From contig NZ_CP036276.1 in NCBI RefSeq assembly GCF_007747995.1, positions 7,182,001 through 7,246,000 on the forward strand: a stretch of 64,000 bases of DNA, read 5' to 3'. The notes beneath the pieces are model-generated. The model ran no database searches. It saw only the letters and a list, made by a program, of their open reading frames with translations, and was not told the DNA's origin. Both the position numbers and the translations under genes were made by a program. This stretch comes from Symmachiella dynata. GTDB taxonomy: Bacteria; Planctomycetota; Planctomycetia; Planctomycetales; Planctomycetaceae. Below are positions 42,530 to 51,431 of the stretch, piece after piece (position 1 is the first letter of the stretch; the number at the start of each line of letters is the position of its first letter).

Positions 42530-43651
42530 TCACGCCGCATGGGTGTGCTTGGAGGTGCGATGGGTTGAGGATTTCGAATGTCTCGTCGGTTTCAAAGGTG
42601 CGTCTTGCGGTGGCGTTTCGACACCGTAACGGTGAGGGACTGCCGAGGCTCGTTTGCTGCCACTCAACAGCGTATCTGTTAAGAGCAATAACAATGCCAA
42701 ACCGACAAACCATTGGTACCGCGGAATGTAACTATTGATACGGGCGGTCTCGAAATCTTGCTCATTCACTTGAGCGACGTATTGACGATAGACGCTCGCC
42801 ATGTCGACTTGCTTCGTTCCCGCCGGAATGTAGGCTCCGTCGGTTTTCAAGGCGATTTGCTTCAGGACTTCGCCGTTCATCTTCGACCAAATCTGCTCGC
42901 CATTGTGCGTCAGGTAACTACGATGCCGCGGAGAAGATTGAACCGGCACCCGCGAACCTTGTTCGCCATCGCCCAGTCCCACGGTGAACATGCGGATTCC
43001 ATTGGCTTGATGCATTGCTTCGGCCACCGCCACAGGGTCACTTTCATGGTCTTCACCGTCGGTAAAGATCACAATGGCCTTGTGGTCGGAGGTTTTATCT
43101 AGAAATGCCTCGGATGCCATGCCGATCGCATCGCCGATTCGCGATCCGCCGCGATCGACTTCGTGCGGACCAACTTCGTCCAGCGTCCGTTTGAAGTCGT
43201 TGTAATGACTGGTCAGCGGAATCTTCTGACGGACGTCCCCGGCGAAGACCACCAGCCCAACACGGTCACCGGCCATTTCGTCGACCATATCCTTAATCTG
43301 TTGCTTCGCCCGCTCCAGACGGTTCGGCGTCACGTCTTCGGCCAACATCGACCGCGAGACGTCCAGCAGGAACATGACCTCGATACCCTTTTGCGGAACC
43401 TCACGCCAGGTCTTGCCCCAACGGACATCGACCAAGGCCAAGACCATGGTGGCCAAGGCGGCCGAGACGATTCCCAATTTGAAAATTCGTCGGCGTCCCG
43501 AAGCGGGAAACAGGAACGGCGTCAGGTTTTTGGTGGCGAATCTTGCCACAGCGCGGCGATTTGCCACGGCTGCGGCGACGGTCACCGCCACAACAGCGGC
43601 CACCAGCCACAAGTAGTTGAAGTTGGCGTAATTGCCGATTTGAATATCCAT
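42530..43651 (-). CDS. batB: von Willebrand factor A protein (BatB-like)
   Basis: 373 residues. Two N-terminal membrane helices (LWLVAAVVAVTVAAAVA and LGIVSAALATMVLALVDV), then a VWA domain with MIDAS DVSRSM (~97), TSHYNDFKRTLDEV, IVIFTDGEDHESD, and a C-terminal helix (WFVGLALLLLLTDTLL). The first MIDAS motif DxSxS is intact. Stop lies 19 nt before the batC-like start. Confidence 0.92.
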   Translation of the reverse strand: MDIQIGNYANFNYLWLVAAVVAVTVAAAVANRRAVARFATKNLTPFLFPASGRRRIFKLGIVSAALATMVLALVDVRWGKTWREVPQKGIEVMFLLDVSRSMLAEDVTPNRLERAKQQIKDMVDEMAGDRVGLVVFAGDVRQKIPLTSHYNDFKRTLDEVGPHEVDRGGSRIGDAIGMASEAFLDKTSDHKAIVIFTDGEDHESDPVAVAEAMHQANGIRMFTVGLGDGEQGSRVPVQSSPRHRSYLTHNGEQIWSKMNGEVLKQIALKTDGAYIPAGTKQVDMASVYRQYVAQVNEQDFETARINSYIPRYQWFVGLALLLLLTDTLLSGSKRASAVPHRYGVETPPQDAPLKPTRHSKSSTHRTSKHTHAA

Positions 43652-43709
43652 GACACGTCTTTCCGGTTATGAGTAAAGCGTCTATGAGGAATGCGGGAAT
43701 TATTAGGTC

Positions 43710-43744
43710 GGGTGCCACTGCTGGAGTCTGCTGCAGTGGCACCC
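43710..43744 (+). repeat. 29-bp palindromic repeat, copy 4 (with extended arms)
   Basis: GGGTGCCACTGC then TGGAGTCTGCT then GCAGTGGCACCC. The 12-bp arms pair perfectly, giving the best stem of the set. It lies in the 108-nt gap between batA and batB, so it would be in the mRNA. Confidence 0.85.
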
Positions 43745-43759
43745 TTTGTCCACGGGTTG

Positions 43760-44836
43760 CTAAACAAGCCGTCGGAACATCGTATGACTAAGCACAACCT
43801 GTGCCACGAGTGCGAAAAGTGCTAACAGGACCAGCGGAGGCATCTTCATGCCGGCGACTTGCACCGGTTCGATCGCCCATTCGCGATAGTCCACATATTG
43901 CTTCTCTTCCACGCGGCTCTTTTCGAGTTCATCAATCTTTTCGTAGATGGCTGCCAACGAGGCTGTGTCGGTGGCTCGGAAGTAGTTGCCGCCGGTCAGC
44001 TCCGCGACTTTGGTCAACGTCTCTTCATCGATATTGACCTCCATCATCCGGTACTCCTTACGCCCAGTGAACGGGTCGACCACCGGCACCGGAGCTTGTC
44101 CTTGGGTGCCGACGCCGATCGTGTAAATCTTTACGCCCAAGGTCGCTGCCAGTTCCGCCGCTTGGATTGGATTCACATCCCCGGCATTATTCTCACCGTC
44201 CGTCAGCAGGATCATGACCTTGCTTTTGACTTTGTCGTCCCGGTCGTTATCCAAGGCAGTCAGTTTTTCGACCGCCAATCCCATGGCATCACCGATGGCG
44301 GTGCCGTCTTCATTGCGGTCGTCGACGATTTCAGATTGATTCAACTGTGCGACGAGAAACGGGTGGTCCAGTGTCGGCGGGCTGATGCCATCGGCATGCC
44401 GTGCGAATGTCACCAAACCGATCAAATCGCTGAACCGTCCTTCCAAAGCCTCGCCGCCGGTAATGAATTTGCCGGCGACGTCTTTGACCGCTGTCAAACG
44501 GTCAACCGGTTGTCCTTCGACTTCAAAATCCATGGCCTGCATACTGCCGCTCCGGTCGACCACCATTTCGATGGCAATCCCTTCAGATTCGCTGACCGTC
44601 TGTTTACGGCCTTCTTGCGGCCGTGCTAAAGCGACGATCAACAGCACCACAGCGGCAATCCGCAATGCGGGCGGGACCCAAGCGAGGCGTTGTTTCCACG
44701 TCTTGGGAAGATTTTGTAATCCGCTCGTATCGCTGAACGCGACCGAGGTCGTTTTGCGTTTTCGCAGGACATACCAGGCCACAAACGGCACGGCTGCCAG
44801 TAGTATGAGAAACCAGCTAGATGCGGTGGTGAACAT
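43760..44836 (-). CDS. batA: von Willebrand factor A protein (BatA-like)
   Basis: 358 residues with an N-terminal helix (WFLILLAAVPFVAWYVL), a second (IAAVVLLIVALARP), a VWA domain with intact MIDAS DRSGSM (~93), VMILLTDGENNAGD and a C-terminal helix (LALFALVAQVVLS). It starts 3 nt after its upstream neighbour's stop; AGGAGG lies upstream. It pairs with batB. Confidence 0.93.
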   Translation of the reverse strand: MFTTASSWFLILLAAVPFVAWYVLRKRKTTSVAFSDTSGLQNLPKTWKQRLAWVPPALRIAAVVLLIVALARPQEGRKQTVSESEGIAIEMVVDRSGSMQAMDFEVEGQPVDRLTAVKDVAGKFITGGEALEGRFSDLIGLVTFARHADGISPPTLDHPFLVAQLNQSEIVDDRNEDGTAIGDAMGLAVEKLTALDNDRDDKVKSKVMILLTDGENNAGDVNPIQAAELAATLGVKIYTIGVGTQGQAPVPVVDPFTGRKEYRMMEVNIDEETLTKVAELTGGNYFRATDTASLAAIYEKIDELEKSRVEEKQYVDYREWAIEPVQVAGMKMPPLVLLALFALVAQVVLSHTMFRRLV

Positions 44837-44839
44837 GAT

Positions 44840-45886
44840 TTATGCCTCCTGAGCGACGGGGTTAGGGTCGGATTGTTTACGCGTCGGAGCGGTCTCCGCC
44901 ACAAAGCGACGCGCCGTTTCCATCGCCTCATTGCCGTCCGACGTCGCCGGGCAGTAACTCGCGAATTTGACGATGTCTGCTTGCGTCAAAAAGTCCTTTA
45001 GTAATTCACAATGTTCGCGGCTGAGTGTTTCCCCGTCGCGAATGTGTGCCAAAAACTCGTCCGTTGTCAGTCGAGGAGCGGCGATTTCAAAACGACGCTC
45101 GATATAGATGCGTACGATGTCGGTCAGGCGCGAATAAAACAGTTGCACCTGTCCTTGCTCAACATGCTGTTCGTCAACCAACCGGTCCATCTCGGCCAAG
45201 GCCCATTGTTCGGCGGTCAACTGTCGGCGATTCCGCAGTGCGACAACCAGTAACAAAGTCGCAATTGCCAATCCGGTTCCCCCGGCGATCCACCAAGCCG
45301 TATAAGTCGGCGGAGCGGTGATCGGCAGATCGACGACCCCTTTCAGGTCACGAAACTGCGTCGGATCCGCCTGGCCTTCCAGAACGCTGGTGATCGAAAT
45401 CGGAATCGACTGCGAGGTAATCACGCCATGTTGCGGGGTCTCCCCCCGTTTGTCGGTGAATGCCACCGCGATCTCGGGAATTTGTTGATCCCCGGAAAGC
45501 AGTGATTCCAACTCGTAGACCCGCGTCCAACTCCGCTGGTCTCCCAACGGAATATCCAGCTTGTCGGTTACGTCGACGACATCCAGTTGCCCCAGCGAAG
45601 TGGGCTGCTCAGGGAACGAGACAGTCACCGATTCGGGAACGACCACCGATAATGTCAGTCGAATCCGCTCCGCAATTTGCGCCGCAGAGCGATCGACCGT
45701 GGTTGTCATTTCCGCGGGACCGCTGTGTGTGGTGAATGCCACACCCTTCCCCGCACCGTCCGCAGGCGTCGATTGGGCCTGCAGTTGGCCTGCCAGCAAC
45801 AGGATGGCCGCCGCTGCGAACGCAGAGCACGTGAACGTTCCGCGTCGTTTCATTTTGTTATGTGATATTTTCATCAGACGGCTCAT
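44840..45886 (-). CDS. DUF4381/BatD-N-like membrane protein of the Bat operon
   Basis: 348 residues. Signal peptide (AAAAILLLAGQLQAQS), a BatD-like beta domain (MTTTVDRSAAQIAERIRLTL, WTRVYELESLL), one helix (AWWIAGGTGLAIATLLLVVAL), and a helical cytoplasmic part (RLTDIVRIYIERRF) resembling DUF4381. Its start overlaps the DUF58 stop by 4 nt (ATGA). Position between DUF58 and batA is the conserved order. Confidence 0.85.
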   Translation of the reverse strand: MSRLMKISHNKMKRRGTFTCSAFAAAAILLLAGQLQAQSTPADGAGKGVAFTTHSGPAEMTTTVDRSAAQIAERIRLTLSVVVPESVTVSFPEQPTSLGQLDVVDVTDKLDIPLGDQRSWTRVYELESLLSGDQQIPEIAVAFTDKRGETPQHGVITSQSIPISITSVLEGQADPTQFRDLKGVVDLPITAPPTYTAWWIAGGTGLAIATLLLVVALRNRRQLTAEQWALAEMDRLVDEQHVEQGQVQLFYSRLTDIVRIYIERRFEIAAPRLTTDEFLAHIRDGETLSREHCELLKDFLTQADIVKFASYCPATSDGNEAMETARRFVAETAPTRKQSDPNPVAQEA

Positions 45887-46758
45887 CGCCGAGCCTCCCG
45901 TTTGTGAAAGAATTTTCGAAGTGGATCGACGAAGTCGTCGCCAGTTTGAATGTGAATCGGGTCCATTTTCAATTTCGTGAACAGTGCGTCCCGTTTCTCA
46001 CCGACCCGTTTGGCATGCTCGGCATACAACGCACGATGCCGGCGGCTGCTCGTATCCAAGGTGACAATCTGGCCGCTTTCCGCATCGCGAAGTTCGACTA
46101 ATCCGACGTTGGGGATTTCCAACTCGCGTTGGTCACCCACAACGACCGGAATCACGTCGTGTTTTCGCGTTGCGATCCGCAAAGTTTTTTCGTAATTGTC
46201 ATCTTGGAAGTCGCTCACCAGAAACACGATCGAACGGCGTTTGACCGTGCGATTGAGGTGTTCCAATGCAGCCTTAATATCCGTGCCGCTCCCCATCGGG
46301 TTGCAGTACATCAATTCCAGAATCAGCCGCATCACGTGACGCGAACCTTTCCCCGGCGGCACCACTTTTTCGATGCCGTCGGTGAATAGATTCAAGCCGA
46401 CCTTGTCATTGTTCTTGATGGCGGAGAATGCGAGCGTTGCTCCCAACTCCGTCACCAATTCCCGTTTTGTCTGATAGTGCGTCCCCAGGCCTTGTGAGGC
46501 ACTGAGGTCGACCAGCAACATGACCGTCAACTCGCGTTCCTCGCGGAACAATTTGACGTATGGCTCGCCGTAGCGGGCCGTCACGTTCCAGTCGATGCTC
46601 CGTACATCGTCACCAACGTGGTAGGGACGCACCTCCTCAAACTCAACGCCGCGGCCTTTGAAGGCCGTATGATATTGGCCGCTCAACATGTCGTCCGCCA
46701 AGTGCGACGTGCGAATCTTGATGCGGCGCAGTTTGTTTAATAATTCCAGGGGAATCAT
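45883..46758 (-). CDS. DUF58 domain protein of MoxR operon
   Basis: 291 residues. DUF58 signature GRGVEFEEVRPYHVGDDVRSIDWNVTARYG and a VWA-like VMLLVDLSASQGLG, then SIVFLVSDFQDD. No signal peptide; acts in the cytoplasm with the MoxR ATPase. Start ATG 46758 with GAGG upstream. Directly upstream lies moxR (86-nt gap). Confidence 0.93.
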   Translation of the reverse strand: MIPLELLNKLRRIKIRTSHLADDMLSGQYHTAFKGRGVEFEEVRPYHVGDDVRSIDWNVTARYGEPYVKLFREERELTVMLLVDLSASQGLGTHYQTKRELVTELGATLAFSAIKNNDKVGLNLFTDGIEKVVPPGKGSRHVMRLILELMYCNPMGSGTDIKAALEHLNRTVKRRSIVFLVSDFQDDNYEKTLRIATRKHDVIPVVVGDQRELEIPNVGLVELRDAESGQIVTLDTSSRRHRALYAEHAKRVGEKRDALFTKLKMDPIHIQTGDDFVDPLRKFFHKREARR

Positions 46759-46843
46759 CGAATTTAGACCTCACTTTCGTTGGCCACGATAAAACTAGAA
46801 CACAACCCGCAGGGCCCGCCATGCGGACTCTCTGCACCTTGGA

Positions 46844-47857
46844 TTAAGGAACAGGGATGTGTTCGATAATCGCCCGGACGATATCATCCGACGTCTTGTC
46901 TTCCGCTTCGGCCTCGTAAGAGATCACCACGCGGTGCCGAAGTACATCCAAGGCAATGTCCTTAATGTCCTGCGGTGTCACATATCCGCGACCATGTAGG
47001 AACGCATTCGCTTTGCCGGCCAACGTCAAATTGATCGTTGCCCGCGGCGAACCGCCGTACTGGATCAACTCGTTGATCGGCAATCCGTATTCACTGGGGT
47101 TCCGGGTCGCCATCACCAAATCGACAACGTACTCTTGGACTTTGCCATCGACATAGATCTCGTCGACCAACTCACGCGCCTGGGCGATTTCTGCCGGTGA
47201 GGTCACCGCACAAATCTCCATCGAACTCTTGGTCTTGGACATCCGCGAGAGGATTTCCAGTTCCTCGCTGCGGCTGGGGTAATCGACCACGACTTTGAGC
47301 ATGAAACGATCCATCTGTGCTTCGGGAAGCGGGTAGGTCCCTTCTTGCTCAACGGGGTTTTGCGTCGCCATGACAAGAAACGGCTCATCCAACAGAAACG
47401 TTTCGGATCCGATCGTGACTTGCCGTTCTTGCATCGCTTCCAACAAGGCACTTTGCACCTTGGCGGGAGCACGGTTGATTTCGTCAGCCAAAATCAGGTT
47501 CGAGAAGATCGGCCCTTTTTGAATGACGAACTTTTGATCTTGGGGTTGATAAATCAACGTTCCCAACAAGTCGGCCGGCAACAGGTCCGGAGTAAACTGC
47601 AAACGCTGAAAGCCGGTGGAGATTCCTTTGGCCAACGTCGCCACAGCTGTGGTCTTTGCCAATCCGGGTACGCCTTCGATCAACAAGTGGCCGTTGCCAA
47701 GCAAGCCGATCAACATGCGGTGCATTAATTGTTTTTGCCCGACAATCACGCGGCCGACTTCGTCCAACAGACGCTGAAACGGTTCGCTACGAATTTTGGC
47801 CTCTTCGGTCAATTCGTTGATTTGAGCATGAGTTTTTGAATCGGTCACAGTCGCCAT
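46844..47857 (-). CDS. moxR: MoxR-family AAA+ ATPase
   Basis: 337 residues, heading the operon. Walker A is GVPGLAKTT, Walker B LILADEINRAPAKVQSALLEAM, sensor 1 ATQNPVEQEGTYPLPEAQMDRF and a lid with YGGSPRATINLTLAGKANAF. MoxR ATPases are chaperone-like partners of VWA proteins. ATG 47857 has GAGG. A hairpin-rich leader lies upstream. Confidence 0.96.
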   Translation of the reverse strand: MATVTDSKTHAQINELTEEAKIRSEPFQRLLDEVGRVIVGQKQLMHRMLIGLLGNGHLLIEGVPGLAKTTAVATLAKGISTGFQRLQFTPDLLPADLLGTLIYQPQDQKFVIQKGPIFSNLILADEINRAPAKVQSALLEAMQERQVTIGSETFLLDEPFLVMATQNPVEQEGTYPLPEAQMDRFMLKVVVDYPSRSEELEILSRMSKTKSSMEICAVTSPAEIAQARELVDEIYVDGKVQEYVVDLVMATRNPSEYGLPINELIQYGGSPRATINLTLAGKANAFLHGRGYVTPQDIKDIALDVLRHRVVISYEAEAEDKTSDDIVRAIIEHIPVP

Positions 47858-47881
47858 GTCATCATTCCTCGCGGAGTATCA

Positions 47882-47908
47882 GGCACCGCCTTGGAGCGAG
47901 GCGGTGCC
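47882..47908. repeat. GGCACCGCC hairpin ahead of moxR
   Basis: GGCACCGCC (47882-47890) and GGCGGTGCC (47900-47908) pair over 9 bp with a 9-nt loop, 25 nt upstream of the moxR start. It could affect moxR translation or end read-through from upstream (inference). Confidence 0.6.
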
Positions 47909-48019
47909 GATGGGAAAGGATTAGGTTTCGTGCTCCGGTGATGACAAAAGCAAAGTGCGTGCCAATGCGAAAACGAACGCAAATCCCCTGAAAAACTGCT
48001 AAAAACACATGTTTTCGCA

Positions 48020-48036
48020 TGGGGCAGAATGCCCCA
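48020..48036. repeat. TGGGGCA-GAA-TGCCCCA hairpin
   Basis: Perfect 7-bp arms with GAA loop. Related strings occur at 54995-55011 (TGGGG...CCCCA) and 56291-56325 (CGGGGCA...TGCCCCG). Confidence 0.6.
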
Positions 48037-48178
48037 CGGGGGAAGTTCGCCCCAAGCGCATCGATGATCGATCGGGGGATGGCGGGAAGCAAATGGGAGC
48101 GGGTGCCTCAGCATGCTTGACGGGTAGTGCGTTTGCTCGCAGGGCGGATAACTTTGGGGAGCGCGCTTGGTCTCACGA

Positions 48179-48207
48179 CACTGCCGGACAAGCCGGCAGT
48201 GGCACCC
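48179..48207 (+). repeat. 29-bp palindromic repeat, copy 5
   Basis: Left arm CACTGCCGG, loop ACAAG, right arm CCGGCAGTG, tail GCACCC. Compensatory changes relative to copy 2 (T to C and A to G) keep the 9-bp stem. Confidence 0.85.
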
Positions 48208-48235
48208 TAACTGGCGAGGCAATTCTTGAAGCGCC

Positions 48236-49600
48236 TCAGTCGTTGTCGACGCCGTATTGTTTCAGCTTGCGATACAGCGTCTTGCGATCCAATCCCAGCA
48301 CGCGAGCAGCGAGCGTTTTGTTCTGGTCGACGGTATCCAGCACATGCAAGATATAGCGGCGCTCGACTTCCTCCATCGAGACCAACTCCATCGGATCGGC
48401 GCCGCCGATGAAGACTTGCGAGGACTGGTAGTTGCGGATTTTCTCCGGCAAGTCCTCCACGGCAATTTTGTCGAACCGCGTTAAGGCGACCGCTCGTTCC
48501 ATGATGTTTCGCAGTTCGCGAATATTGCCCGGCCAGGAATAGCTCAGCAGTTTTTCGGCAGCCTGTTCCGAAATCCCCACGATTTCCTTTTTCGCACGTT
48601 CGGCAAATTGCTCGACGTAGTGTTGCGATAACAACAATACATCCATGCCCCGCGACCGCAGCGGCGGTAGTTCGACTTGGATCACATTGATGCGGTAGTA
48701 CAGATCCTCGCGAAACCGATTTTCCTCGACAGCCGATTCCAGATCTCGATTCGTAGCAGTGAGAATGCGGACATCAAACGGAATTTCCTTGTCACTGCCG
48801 ACGGGACGTACGCGGTTTTCCTCCAGGGCCCGCAGCAACTTCACTTGCATAGCCATCGGCATTTCGCCCATTTCGTCTAGCAGCAACGTGCCCCCTTCTG
48901 CTTCCAGAAACAGTCCTTTGCGCTCGGTCCGTGCATCGGTGAACGCGCCTTTGGAGTGTCCGAACAACTCACTTTCCAGCAAGGTTTCCGACAATGCCGC
49001 ACAGTTCACCGCAACGAATGGCTTCTCAACGCGGCGACTTTTTTGATGAATCGAGCGTGCCACCAACTCCTTACCGGTCCCGCTTTCGCCGGTGATCAGC
49101 ACCGAAGCCTCCGAATCAGCAATCCGCGCCAGTTGATCATACAAACCGTGCATCACCTGGCTATCGCCCAGCATTTCGCCGAACCGCCCGGTTCGCTGCA
49201 CGGCCTCGCTGAGGACCTGCACCTGCTGTTGTAACCGACTGTGTTTGCAGGCCCGCTCGATCGTCAGGGCCAACAGGTCCATTTCGATCGGCTTGGTGAC
49301 AAAGTCATACGCTCCGGCGCGAATCGCAGCGACCGCTGTTTCCAGGCTGCCGAAAGCGGTCATCACGACGACCGGGATGTCGGGGCGGTTATCGGTGATT
49401 TGTCGGCAAAGTTGCAAACCGTCGGTGCCGGGCATCCGTACGTCGGTGAGCACGACGTCGAACTCCTGCTCCTGTACGGTACGCAGCGCATCATTCGCGC
49501 TGGTGCACCACGAGGATTCCATGCCCCGCAAGCGCAGATCGGTGTCGATCAATTCGCACATGCTCTGTTCGTCATCAACAACTAGAACTTTGCCGTTCAT
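48236..49600 (-). CDS. NtrC-type sigma54 response regulator
   Basis: 454 residues. Receiver with phospho-acceptor Asp about residue 53 (VVLTDVRMPG) and conserved acidic pair DD near 9-10; AAA+ domain with Walker A GESGTGKELVA; L1 loop GAFTDA where the canonical form is GAFTGA; Walker B GGTLLLDEMGEM; and a Fis-type HTH at the end (LAARVLGLDRKTLYRKLKQYGV). Start ATG 49600 (GGGAA 6 nt upstream); ATG 49612 possible. It follows its likely sensor kinase by 48 nt. Confidence 0.94.
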   Translation of the reverse strand: MNGKVLVVDDEQSMCELIDTDLRLRGMESSWCTSANDALRTVQEQEFDVVLTDVRMPGTDGLQLCRQITDNRPDIPVVVMTAFGSLETAVAAIRAGAYDFVTKPIEMDLLALTIERACKHSRLQQQVQVLSEAVQRTGRFGEMLGDSQVMHGLYDQLARIADSEASVLITGESGTGKELVARSIHQKSRRVEKPFVAVNCAALSETLLESELFGHSKGAFTDARTERKGLFLEAEGGTLLLDEMGEMPMAMQVKLLRALEENRVRPVGSDKEIPFDVRILTATNRDLESAVEENRFREDLYYRINVIQVELPPLRSRGMDVLLLSQHYVEQFAERAKKEIVGISEQAAEKLLSYSWPGNIRELRNIMERAVALTRFDKIAVEDLPEKIRNYQSSQVFIGGADPMELVSMEEVERRYILHVLDTVDQNKTLAARVLGLDRKTLYRKLKQYGVDND

Positions 49601-49648
49601 GTCGGTTCCCATAACCTGACTGACCACTTCCAACTGGTTTTAGAAAAC

Positions 49649-51103
49649 TTAGGATTCTGCCGGCGCCGATTTCGGGAGATACACGGAGAAACAGCTGCCC
49701 TGTCCGACTTCACTTGTCACCGAAATCCACCCGCCATGCTCCTGCACAATGCCGTAGGAAATCGACAGTCCCAACCCCGTCCCCGCTCCGACATCCTTGG
49801 TGGTAAAAAACGGTTCGAAGATGTCATGCAAACGTTCTTCCGGGATTCCAGAACCATTGTCCGTCACATCGATCTGATAATACTCGCCCGCCGCCAAATT
49901 CACATCTTCCGGCGGTTGCACATTCGTGTCTGCTAATCGCACGTCGACTCGACCGGCATCCTCCATCGACTGGACCGCATTCATCACCAGATTCGTAATC
50001 ACCTGCTGGATTTGCCCCGCGTCGACATGGGCGGGAAAGGCATCGCCATCCGCTTCCACTTTAAGCGTCACGTGGGCTTTGTCGGCATAGGGCCGCAGCA
50101 GATCCACCGCGTGATCGAGCACTTGCCGCAAATCGGCCGCTTCGCGCTGTGGCGTCGACCGCCGCGCGAAATCCAGCAATTCGCGGATTATCTTAGCAAT
50201 GCGATCCGCTTCGGTCTTGATCACGACGGCACTTTTTTGAATTTCCTCGTCGTTCAGTTTTCCGCTGGCAATTAAGCCGGCGCGGCCGGAGACGACGTTG
50301 AGCGGAGTTCCCATTTCATGCGCAATCCCCGCCGCCAAACGGCCGACGGTCTTCAGACGATCCGCATGCCGTAATTGGTGCTCGGTTTCGATGCGGGAGG
50401 CCGTCTCAGCTTGGATGGTGTCGCGCTGCTCGGCCAATTGATCGCACATCTCGTTGAGGGCCATCGCCAATTGGCCCAATTCGTCTTTGCGATTCAGGTG
50501 CAGCGGTTCAGAAAAATCGCCTTGGCCGACGCGTTTGGTCTTTTCCACCAATTGAGTTAGTGGCCGTCCGATCATACGAAGGCCACCGACGATCAGTATC
50601 GCGCCACAGATTGCCGCGACCGCCAACACCGAAAGCACCGAATTGGTGATCGTCTCCCGCATCCGTTCTTCGACCGGATCGGTTGGTTCCGAAACGTCGA
50701 TTTCCCCACGGGTTTTTCCATCGATTTCAAATGGAAATATTGTATGGACACGCCTGTTGCCGTTGCTGTCGGTCACCGTCTCAGTCACGGTCTGATCAAG
50801 CCGCACAAATGCCAGCGCTGCCGGTGTTTCTCCTGGTGCATTGTCGTCCCTACGCAAGTACCGGATCGTTGTTTCTCGTTTGGTCGAAATCCGCACGACA
50901 TGTTCGACCTCGCTATGGCCCCCCTCGTTCCAGGCGTCGAGCAGAAGGTGAGGCTTTATCGATTCGACAAGATCCGCGGCGTGCTGTGCATGATCCTCGG
51001 TAAAATCCGTCGTGTCCTGCTGAATCGTGAGATAGCTGAACAGCCCCGTGATGGCCACCACGGCCAATAAGAACATCAGCATGATTTTCGAAGCAAGTTT
51101 CAT
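49649..51103 (-). CDS. membrane sensor histidine kinase (NtrB-type)
   Basis: 484 residues. TM1 ([19 protein letters not shown]), a ~120-residue periplasmic sensor with dCache-like features, TM2 ([18 protein letters not shown]), HAMP ([20 protein letters not shown]), H-box ([15 protein letters not shown]), N-box ([14 protein letters not shown]), G1 DNGSGIP and G2 [18 protein letters not shown] 51103. It precedes the NtrC regulator on the same strand, so they are a cognate pair. Confidence 0.94.
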   Translation of the reverse strand: MKLASKIMLMFLLAVVAITGLFSYLTIQQDTTDFTEDHAQHAADLVESIKPHLLLDAWNEGGHSEVEHVVRISTKRETTIRYLRRDDNAPGETPAALAFVRLDQTVTETVTDSNGNRRVHTIFPFEIDGKTRGEIDVSEPTDPVEERMRETITNSVLSVLAVAAICGAILIVGGLRMIGRPLTQLVEKTKRVGQGDFSEPLHLNRKDELGQLAMALNEMCDQLAEQRDTIQAETASRIETEHQLRHADRLKTVGRLAAGIAHEMGTPLNVVSGRAGLIASGKLNDEEIQKSAVVIKTEADRIAKIIRELLDFARRSTPQREAADLRQVLDHAVDLLRPYADKAHVTLKVEADGDAFPAHVDAGQIQQVITNLVMNAVQSMEDAGRVDVRLADTNVQPPEDVNLAAGEYYQIDVTDNGSGIPEERLHDIFEPFFTTKDVGAGTGLGLSISYGIVQEHGGWISVTSEVGQGSCFSVYLPKSAPAES

Positions 51104-51431
51104 GACACTTTTCCGCGGTTCCACATCCCAATCTTCATAGCCCTCACTTGTGCCAATGCTACGTGACCCGCTCCAATTTGGGAAGGAGCCAACCGAGACC
51201 CATGGTGCCGCCAAGATGATGTGTTTCTTTTGCCTTTAGAAAAAGCACGGAGAAGCTGCGGCTTCTTGCTCTCATGGCGGCAGGCGGGAGCCTGCCCTAC
51301 AACGACTTACCAACACTACCTATTAAATCGCCGCTGGCAGCGCGAACGGCCGGTCGTACGATCCCCATTGGATCGCCGACCGGTCCGTCGGGCTACAAGG
51401 ACGCACAAGTGAACGTCGAAAAAATCAATAG
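51104..51431. other. gap between protease and sensor kinase
   Basis: 328 nt without a convincing gene. A perfect hairpin lies at 51279-51296. Confidence 0.5.
51279..51296. repeat. GGCAGGC-GGGA-GCCTGCC hairpin
   Basis: Perfect 7-bp stem with a 4-nt loop, followed by CTACAA. I recall similar GGCAGGC/GCCTGCC elements as common in planctomycetes, but did not check. Confidence 0.6.

Larger units (their letters stand above)
47858..48235. other. hairpin-rich gap between moxR and ntrC-type gene
   Basis: 378 nt with no gene. Hairpins: GGCACCGCC/GGCGGTGCC (47882-47908, perfect 9 bp), TGGGGCA-GAA-TGCCCCA (48020-48036) and the 29-bp repeat copy 5 (48179-48207). It forms the moxR leader and the region downstream of the regulator gene. 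Confidence 0.65.

Noticed and set aside
43859-44629. 256-residue open frame opposite batA
   Set aside because: Antisense shadow; batA has an intact VWA domain and operon context.
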